From Parachlorella kessleri (lineage: Eukaryota > Chlorophyta > Trebouxiophyceae > Chlorellales > Chlorellaceae), in NCBI GenBank assembly GCA_001598975.1, contig BBXU01001503.1, positions 1-34,635 of the forward strand: DNA of 34,635 nt, written 5' to 3'. Every line of letters begins with the position of its first letter. The first letter of the stretch is position 1. The notes below the pieces were generated by a model. It did not search any database. It was not told where the DNA came from and saw only the letters and a list, made by a program, of their open reading frames with translations. Position numbers and translations under genes: made by a program. Below, in pieces: positions 20,901 through 28,000 of the stretch.

Positions 20901-22945
20901 CCAGGGGCCACAATCCCTCCCTCCCTTCTCACACCCGCCACCCCCCGCCTCCATGCCTCGGGTACAATGCCCTGCTGGTCGATTGCCAGCACCCATCCCC
21001 TCCCTCCCTCCATCCCTCCACCGCCCAACCCAGCCCACTAAACATCACCCACCCACCTCCTCCATGGCCTCGGGTATGATGCCCTGCTGGTCGATCGGCA
21101 GCGGCACCACGTTCAGGCCCTTGGGCGCCGCGACACACTCCAGCATGTGGGGGTAGGTGTACTCCTCCATGAGCAGGCTGTCGCCCCGGTCCAGCAGCAG
21201 GCTGACCAGCACCTGCAAGGGTGGGGGGGGGTTGTCACGACTAAGGGAGACACATGTACCTAGGTGTACTCCTCCATAAGCAGGCCGTCGCCCCGGCCCA
21301 GCAGCAGGCTGACCAGCACCTGCCAGGAGGGGGGGGGGGGGGGTTTCATGACTAAGGGGACACATGTGCGTAGTAATACTCCTCCATGAGCAGGCTGTCG
21401 CCGCTGTCCAGCAGCAGGCTGACCAGCACCTGCCAGGAGGGGGGGGGGGGGGGAGTCATGTATATACAATTAACCACAGCGCTCCTGCTTACGGGGCATA
21501 CCGACCTAGGTAAGACACTCACGAAGAAGGCACATGTAAGTAGGTGCACCCCACCGCCCTGACAGCACACTGTCACCACGGCCCATGCTCAGTACCCAGG
21601 CTCATAGGAGCTGAGTGGAAAAGGGAACAAGCCTGGCGAGCCAGCGCCCATCGCATGACGCGAGCGGTAGGGCGAGCGGCCCTACCGCAAATGAAACGCA
21701 AACCTGATCCGCCGTGGCAGCAACCCCTGTCACGCAATGCCACAGGCGGCGCCCACCTCAGTGGTGTGGTTGCCGCCATTAGTAATGGCCACCTCATGGG
21801 GCCCTGGGGGACAGTGCAGCTGCTGCGTGTGTTCCTCCGCCCAGCGCAGCAGGGGCTGGTAGCCCCGCAGCGCCAAGTTGTACTGCTGCGCTGCCGCCAC
21901 CTGCACAGCACTACCTCAACGCTTGACCCTCCTCCACACCCTGCTTCTCGCAATGTCAGCAGGCGCCCTATCAGCACACAATGACATATACTCTCGGCTA
22001 GATGAGGCAGCCCAGGGGCGCTGAAATATGGCATGTCCCACCGCAACTGCCATGCTTCCTTAGCAATTTGCCAAACTACATATACCGGCCACACGATGTT
22101 ACCCCGTTGCCCACCCCCGGAGCCCAGGCTTGGCCCACTCTCATGACCCCAGCTAGCGCTTGCCTTGGCAGGGTCGTCGATGGTGACTGTGTGGCCGCCC
22201 GGCCCACGCAGCGTGATGGACATGCTCTCAAAGGGGAACAGGTCCGCGGGCGGGAAGCCGCCGCTGAGGCTGACCACGCCCGGCATGCCCATGAAGTCCG
22301 CGGCCAGCCTCCTGCAGCCAAGCCAACTAGGGCGGGGTGGTGTGCTTTGCACTGGTGGTTCTTAGCCACATGGGTAAATGGGTAACAACCTGGCGGCACG
22401 CCCATGAAGTCAGCGGCCAGCCTCCTGCAGCAACCAGCAAGGCTCGCATGGAAAATAGCATGGGGAATGGAGGGCCTTGAACAGCCTCCGACATCCAGCA
22501 AGGGGTGGCGTGGTTGCCACACTGGTGGTTCCTAGCCACAGGGGTGCTCTCAACAACCGGGTATTGCATGAGGAGTGGCCAGTGTAGTTGGGGCCAAGGG
22601 TGGGGCGGTCAGGAGGGAAGCATAGTACAATAGGCGTGCCGAGGTCAACAAACTGTCCAGCTGTTGGGGTCGGTTGTCGTCCCTTGTCGCACAACTCCTC
22701 TATAGTAGATGGTGAGGTGGACAGCACAGTGCGGCGGCGCACCTCAGGGTTCCCTGCTGCCTGTCCTGCCCCTCCCTGCTGAAGTGCCGCACAAACGGCG
22801 ACGGCTGCTGAGCCGGCTTGGCTGCGGGCACCTCAGGAGGTGAGGCCACCTGCTGCTGAGCACCACCGCCCTTGGACTGCCGAGCAAGCTTGGGTGCAGC
22901 CCTGACAGCTGCCGCCTCGGGCATGGGCTGCTCGAAAACCGTCAT
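17934..22945 (-). CDS. PLP-dependent aminotransferase, kynurenine/2-aminoadipate (AADAT/ARO8) type
   Basis: Nine exons on the minus strand: 22945-22743, 22311-22164, 21900-21757, 21212-21057, 20746-20604, 20377-19723, 19275-19159, 18403-18255 and 18063-17934 (stop TGA); all phases agree, 614 residues. Fold-type I aminotransferase features: substrate-arm MPGVVSLSGGFPPADLFPF, phosphate-side AITNGGNHTTE (to 165), LLLDRGDSLLMEEYTYPHML, NPTGATITPARRRAVYDLCS, the Asp pocket ILIVEDDPYYYLQF (268-281), the PLP lysine in RVDSFAKFLSPGLRLGW (Lys446), and the C-terminal LTGLAEWATPTGGMFLWVRL and SPYVRISFSHAPEDQI. This matches human AADAT/KAT II and fungal Aro8 rather than the AspC group. Likely substrates are aromatic amino acids, kynurenine or 2-aminoadipate with 2-oxoglutarate (family knowledge; exact substrate not decidable). 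Residues 282-426 are an Ala/Ser/Gln-rich insertion absent from the family. The N-terminal 60 residues are low-complexity; targeting is unclear. Confidence 0.88.
18403..18630 (-). repeat. Tandem copies of the acceptor and head of aminotransferase exon 8
   Basis: The plus-strand sequence CACTCTGCCAGCCCAGTCAG..CTCCTGCGGGGA at the exon start (18403) recurs at about 18475-18505 (CACTCCGCCAGCCCGGTCAG.., start analogue 18496, period 93). A more degraded third form lies at about 18598-18627 (CCCACTCTGCGGGCCC..TGCGGGGAAGG). The second copy preserves the ELTGLAEW codons with synonymous changes only. Confidence 0.8.
18817..19025. repeat. Tandem repeat of about 83 bp, 2.5 units, in aminotransferase intron 7
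   Basis: Units begin at 18817, 18901 and 18983 with CACTGGAGCAGCGCTGTGCA / CAGTGGAGCAGTGACGTGCA / CACTGGTGCAGATGTGCACA. The first two end with ATTACAGCTGT; the third is cut short. The unit has no similarity to the exons. Confidence 0.8.
19232..19373 (-). repeat. Duplicate of the acceptor and head of aminotransferase exon 7
   Basis: Plus-strand TGCTCGCCCCACGCGGCCAG CGTCTCGGCCACC at 19238-19270 recurs almost exactly at 19333-19365, period 95 bp. On the coding strand this is the exon-7 head VAETLAAWGEQG. The upstream copy has lost the CCAG acceptor (now GCAGGTGTTTGG). Confidence 0.85.
21145..21455 (-). repeat. Three tandem copies of the acceptor and head of aminotransferase exon 4
   Basis: On the minus strand the exon head GTGCTGGTCAGCCTGCTGCT starts at 21212 (real), 21319 and 21429, periods 107 and 110 bp. 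Each copy includes a CAG acceptor, a preceding long C run (G runs on the plus strand at 21330-21343 and 21440-21453), and about 60-68 bp of exon (VLVSLLLDRGDSLLMEEY). The two upstream copies share a 3' flank ACATGTGTC..CCTTAGTC that the real exon lacks. Only 21212 continues into the conserved PHMLECVAAPKGLNVV. Confidence 0.9.
21901..22163 (-). other. GC-AG intron in the aminotransferase gene
   Basis: On the minus strand exon 2 ends GACCCTGCCAAG and is followed by GCAAGCGCTAGC; the acceptor is GTGCTGTGCAG before GTGGCGGCAGCG at 21900. Both junctions are phase 0 and join DDPAK to VAAAQQYNLALRGY, the order expected for the family. No GT donor nearby keeps the frame. Confidence 0.75.
22290..22545 (-). 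repeat. Tandem copies of the acceptor and head of aminotransferase exon 2
   Basis: The exon head on the minus strand (CTGCAGGAGGCTGGCCGCGG ACTTCATGGGC, start 22311) recurs with start analogue 22424, period 113 bp, preserving RLAADFMG. The intronic block TGGTGGTTCTTAGCCACATG (plus strand about 22351) recurs at about 22521, pointing to a further, more degraded unit upstream. Confidence 0.8.
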
Positions 22946-23686
22946 GGTTGCGTGAGGCGCCAGGAGCCTTGTTGCGCCGAACGCCCGACAGCCGTCTATT
23001 GGCTAGCTAACTCTACACGGTTTCAGCTTGACGGATTCCAAGGAGCGGACGGGAGGGTTGGTCAGGCAACAGCAACTTCAGGCACAGGGAATCACTTGGC
23101 ACCAACCACAAACTAGGCGTCTATCAAACTTGAAAGGTTAGGAGTTCCGGGCACGAGGCAAAGGGTAGTTGTTTCTAGCTTCGTGGCGAGTCCCTTGTCG
23201 GACGACTCCTCAAGACATGAATCCAGTAATGCGGAGCACGCAGAGCAGGGGTCCAGCGCACATGTGGTGCAGGTTTAGACAGGAATGGCGCGCCGCGATG
23301 TCAGCACTTCCCTTACAATTGCTCTCAATCTTCTGAGGGGTTCTAAATGCTCAGCGCAATTTTGGTAGTTGGGGCACGGCTGCCTACGCCCATCTTTGGC
23401 TGCCGAGATAGCGGTGTGCACAGGCGAACTGGACGATAGGGTTTGCAACAGAGGGAAGCTCTGTGTCTTGCCTGCGATCTGTCTTCCTTTGGTATGATAC
23501 GTAAGTGTGGGAACAGCACTTCAAGGGTGAACTCCACTTGTTAGTGGTGGCATGCAGCGCAAACAGGGCGTTGGGCTGATTGGTACTGACAGGGGACAAG
23601 CAATAACTGTTAAGGGTTGCACGGTGCCGGGGTGAGAGGTGATCTTTATTGGCAGGGGCAGGGAGCAGAATTCACCTGAGTTGTAA

Positions 23687-23785
23687 GGGTGGCAGGTAGT
23701 GCAAACAGAGAGATAGCCATAGGGGCGGGACTATCATGACAGGGCTGGGTGCTAGTATGCTCCTGGGTCTTGCTAGATTTCTGAC
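23687..23785 (+). repeat. Dispersed repeat of about 100 bp, copy 3
   Basis: GGGTGGCAGGTAGTGCAAAC AGAGAGATA.. then ..ATGACAGGGCTGGGTGCTAG.. and ..GTCTTGCTAGATTTCTGA, the same block order as the copies at 1403 and, on the other strand, 24512 and 25531. Intergenic. The central TACTGGGC block is degraded. Confidence 0.6.
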
Positions 23786-24180
23786 CTAGTCTTGCATAAG
23801 GACCCATTCCGGCGCCATCTCATGAAACAACTCCTTGGTCACAGTACCCAGGCCATACCCACGGAGCTTGGTGGCTCCTTAGCAAAAGCTTTAGGTGCAA
23901 AAGCGGGTCAACTGAGTTGGAGCCCAAGTTGGCATGTTATGGGAAGCAGGGCTTGCAGGGGTGACACGCATTGCGCCTTGAATATCACTTACACCTAGTG
24001 CCCATACAAGTCCCAGTGAGCATCTTGCTGGTCCCTTTGCGCGGCTGAGGGCGACAGTGCTTGCTCTGCGCATAAAGCAGACGACCCAACAGTTTGCAAA
24101 CCCTGGACGTCCGCATATGAGAGGCGACAGGCACATGGAGCCCAGGGTATGCATCCCACAGGGCAGCCAGTGACGCTTAC

Positions 24181-24373
24181 GTGATGTCCACAGTACAAGT
24201 TACTGCTTAAGCAAGCAGCAGGCCCAAGGTGGGCAGGGCAGGCTTGCCACTAGGGCAACCTACCAAGCCACCTCAAGTGATGTTCACAATACAAGGTACT
24301 GCTTAGGCAAACATCAGGCCCGAGGAGGGCATGGCCAGGTTTGGTGCTAGGACAACCTACCAAGCCACATGAA
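24181..24373. repeat. Intergenic tandem duplication, period 96 bp
   Basis: GTGATGTCCACAGTACAAGT..TACTGCTTAAGCAA..GGCAACCTACCAAGCCACC is followed from 24277 by GTGATGTTCACAATACAAGG..TACTGCTTAGGCAA..GACAACCTACCAAGCCACA. Two full units with scattered mismatches, no exon sequence. Confidence 0.9.
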
Positions 24374-24420
24374 GCGGAGCAACATCACTCAACACCTCAG
24401 CTGTTGTGGGATACTATCAG

Positions 24421-24512
24421 AACTTAGGCAAGACTCAGGCTCATTCTGCATCCAGCCCTGTCAGTTCCGTCCAGTCCAGCCCAGTACTCCCTGTTCGCAC
24501 TACCTGCCACCC
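24421..24512 (-). repeat. Dispersed repeat of about 100 bp, copy 4
   Basis: On the minus strand from 24512: GGGTGGCAGGTAGTGCGAAC AGGGAGTACTGGGC.., ..CTGACAGGGCTGGATGCAGA.., ..GAGTCTTGCCTAAGTTCTG. Same block order as the other copies. It lies downstream of the membrane protein gene, in that gene's orientation. Confidence 0.65.
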
Positions 24513-25006
24513 ATGCTAATACTATGCAAAAAACGCGCCTGACATCAGAAAACATACCCCTCAGCTGTGGTGGGTAAATATGCAGACTCCGGGCTTGACA
24601 CCAAAAGATGTTGTAACTAGACACTGCAGGACCTCACAACATAGTGTGGCGTTTCTCTCAAAACAAGCACGGCAAATGGTTAAAGTCTTAGATTCTGGAG
24701 CCAGAGAGGTGAGGGCCTTGACCATAGGGCACCTCCTGGTATATGGAGAGTAGAGAGAGAGTTTTGAGAAAAACAAGGCCCCACAAAGCGAACAACTCGC
24801 ATCCTACTACCACCCATCAAAACACTACCTGAACCTCTCTGTGATACCATGCTTGACGCATAGAAACTGATACCCCCTATGCTACTTGCCGGTGCTTCTT
24901 TTTGCTTAAACCCACAGCACCCGCATACAGAACCACACCCGCGCCCCACCACACAGCCTTGACATAGCCAGCGGCCCCCCTTGCTGCCACTCACAACCAC
25001 CGTTCA

Positions 25007-28000
25007 CTACACTCTTGCAACTGCTGCGTCCTGCTCCGCTCCCGAGGTCGTGCTGCCAGGGCTTGCCTTGATTTCGTCATGTGGGCCAGTCGCCTCAGCT
25101 GGCGTCGATCCCTCGATGGATCCCCGGCTTGCTTCCGGGTAGCTCTCCGCATACCCTGCCAGCCAGCGACACCAGGCCAGGGCACAGCTGTGATGCCCGC
25201 GACCCAGCTTGCCTGCCCTGCTTGCAGGCTGATTCCTTGCAGAGGACTCCTTGCAAGCGGGTCCCCGCCACCACAGCAACACGTAGCACCACACCCTTAC
25301 ATGACAGACCAGGCCCACTCCCGAATGCAATGCACGCACAGCCGCAAGCACCCAAGAGGCAACCAAGCCCTACCTGATGACGAGCCAGGCCTGCTTTGCA
25401 CGTTGAGCTGCGCCCACCTGAAAAAACACTTCTCAGGCAAGAGACAGGCGCATAATTGCATAGACCCTGTCAGCCCAGTATACCGTACCCAGTATACTGT
25501 ATCTCCTCTCTTATCGCATCACCTGCCACCCTTGGTAAACACCTCGTTCGCCACACCCACCTTGCGACTCCAGCCACTGCTGCAGCTTGTACTTGACACG
25601 GATGACGTCATTGGTTGCCGCCAGGCGCATGAGCAGCACAATCCAAGCCACCACCATGATGATGATGCCAATCAGTGCGGCGATCAGCAGGCCTGCACAG
25701 GTGGCCGGCCGCAGAAAGAACGCTTCTCCAAAGGAACAAGAGGTGCAAGATCCTGAGAAGAGTTCTCCAAGCCTGAGTAACTGGGTGCCAAACCTGCCGC
25801 TGGCTCGCCTCGTGTTACGCTGGGTGTATAGCCTCTGCAATTGGGTGCTTTTCAATAGGTAATACCTCAGGCCATGAGGGACATGGACACGCATTATGTT
25901 GCTCAGGGCCAGCCTAGGAGAAGCACGGGTAAGCGGGCAGCAAGGCACGACGCCCCCAGGCGGGCAGCATGCAAGTGGTGTGCCACGCGAGCAGTTGCAC
26001 CCGCAGAGACCTGCTGCGAGTCACCTTGCGCGTCATTCGCCAGCTGCGAGATCTCGGCGATGGAATCTGGGGAGCAGATGCAGCTGTCGATGCTGTCCAG
26101 GCCCAGCAGATCCTTCAGGAAGTACGAGTTGATGCAAAAGTCTGCAGGCGGGCGACAGTTGGACTGCGTGTAGGAGTTGGGCACAAGCTGCATGCACCAC
26201 ATGTATCAACATGAATCGATGCACAAGTCTGCACGGCAGGGAAGGATGCATTGGCACGAGAATCTGTACAGTGGGCGACACCAGGCTGCTTACAGAAGGT
26301 ACACCCTGATGGGTGCCAGCACAGGGGCAGTAGGGACTGCAAAGAGAGACAGGTGTATGACGTCCATGACAGGGTGTGGCTGTCAGCGCAACGGTGCAAA
26401 CCCACGCTTGACTGTTGCAATGCAAGCACACACACATCTTTTGCATAATCTTGTTACCTCAAGGTAGCCTGGCCCCGAGGTAGGTACAAGATGGACAAGG
26501 AGGAGCATTCCCGTAGATGCAGGAATCTCAGACAAGGATTCTGACTCTCAAGTACACCACCCACCCGGGCATGTCGCTGTCACAATGGTGCCGGCCCGCT
26601 CTTGTGGAGGGGAGAAGTATCTCATTAGGTATCAGATCCCCACATACGCCACTCACCCGGGCACGTGGTTGTCACAATGGTGCCGGCCCGCTCCAAGACA
26701 ACCGTCTGGTTGAGGGCTTGCACCAGAATGGCATCAAGCACTTCACCAGCATTGACCTCCCTCCCGTTCACCATCACGTTCGTCTGCATGGCATCAAGGA
26801 ATCAGATGCTAAGGCATCCATGACGGTATCCAGCATCTCCCCAACATTGACCCCCCTGCCGCAATGCTGGGTCACATACGTGGAAAGACCTTGGTGCGAC
26901 GAGCCACTTATGGCGGCTAGTGAGCCCTCGCCACCCCTATCCGACCCCCCCCCACCCACACACACACCCCCACCCCACCCCCCATCCACCCTACACACCC
27001 ACCGCACCCCCCAAAGCCACCCAAGCAAAGCGTACGCAGCACAGCGGCTCCTCCGTCTCGCGCCCAGCACAGCGCACACCTGATTAGGCCAGCTCAGAAA
27101 TCTTCCCCTCCTGGCCTTTGACCCAGTCGATAGCAATGCTGGCAATCCTCAACACAGCGCGGCACAGCACAGCACAGCGCGCACCTGGTAGGCCAGCTCC
27201 GAGATCTTCCCCTCCTGCGACTTGAGCCAGTCCAGGGCGCCGTTGGCCGACTGCAGGGCGTTGTTGAGGTACATGATGGCGCTGTTGGCCGCTGCTTCCG
27301 CCGCGTACGCTGCAGGGTGGCACCCACGCAGCACAGCACAGCATGGCATGGCATGGTGTTCGTGGGGGTTCTCGCAAGAGCTGTTGGTTGGCATTGGCTG
27401 CAGGGCCGTTGCTTGCTTGAGCGGAGACAAACCAGGAGCAGCTACTGCTTGGCCTGGATCGCATCTTACATAACACTGCTGCATTCTGTCCGAGGGAATC
27501 GCCGCCTGGCAATGTAGAGAATCTTGTTCCACGCTTCAACACGCCTAAGTGTCGGCCCCCCTCACCCCCAAGCGCTCCCCAAGTAGGGCGGCAGCACCAC
27601 CTGACACCAAAGACACCTTCCAGCCCTTCTTTGGAGGCTTAGCAAAGACAAACCCCTCATCTAGTATGCAAGAACCTTTGCATGCCAAATGCGCAGCGCC
27701 CCTTGCACGCACCCACCAGCCGGCAGCACGCACTCTAGGTCAAAGTTGACTCAGGAAAAGGCCCCAACACCTCCTCCTTCACACATCCTCAGCTGCCCCT
27801 ACCCTCCGGGACCCCACCCACCCATTACCCCACCCACCCACCCACCCACACCCCACCACCACCCATTAGCCCACCTGCCACGAGCAGGATGGCGGTGGCT
27901 GCCGTGGAAAGCATGAGCCACAGCAGGCCCAGGTACTCCACCACGATGAGGAAGATAAGCGCACCCCTGCACCATGGAGTTTGGGTAATGACCTTAGTCA

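Larger units (their letters stand above)
22946..25006. other. Intergenic region between the aminotransferase and the four-pass membrane protein gene
   Basis: About 2 kb without a recognised gene. It holds the promoter of the aminotransferase (minus strand, just above 22945), the 3' region of the membrane protein gene (below 25007), two copies of the dispersed repeat (23687-23785 and 24421-24512) and a 96-bp tandem duplication (24181-24373). Open frames here are short and have no recognisable domain. Confidence 0.55.
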
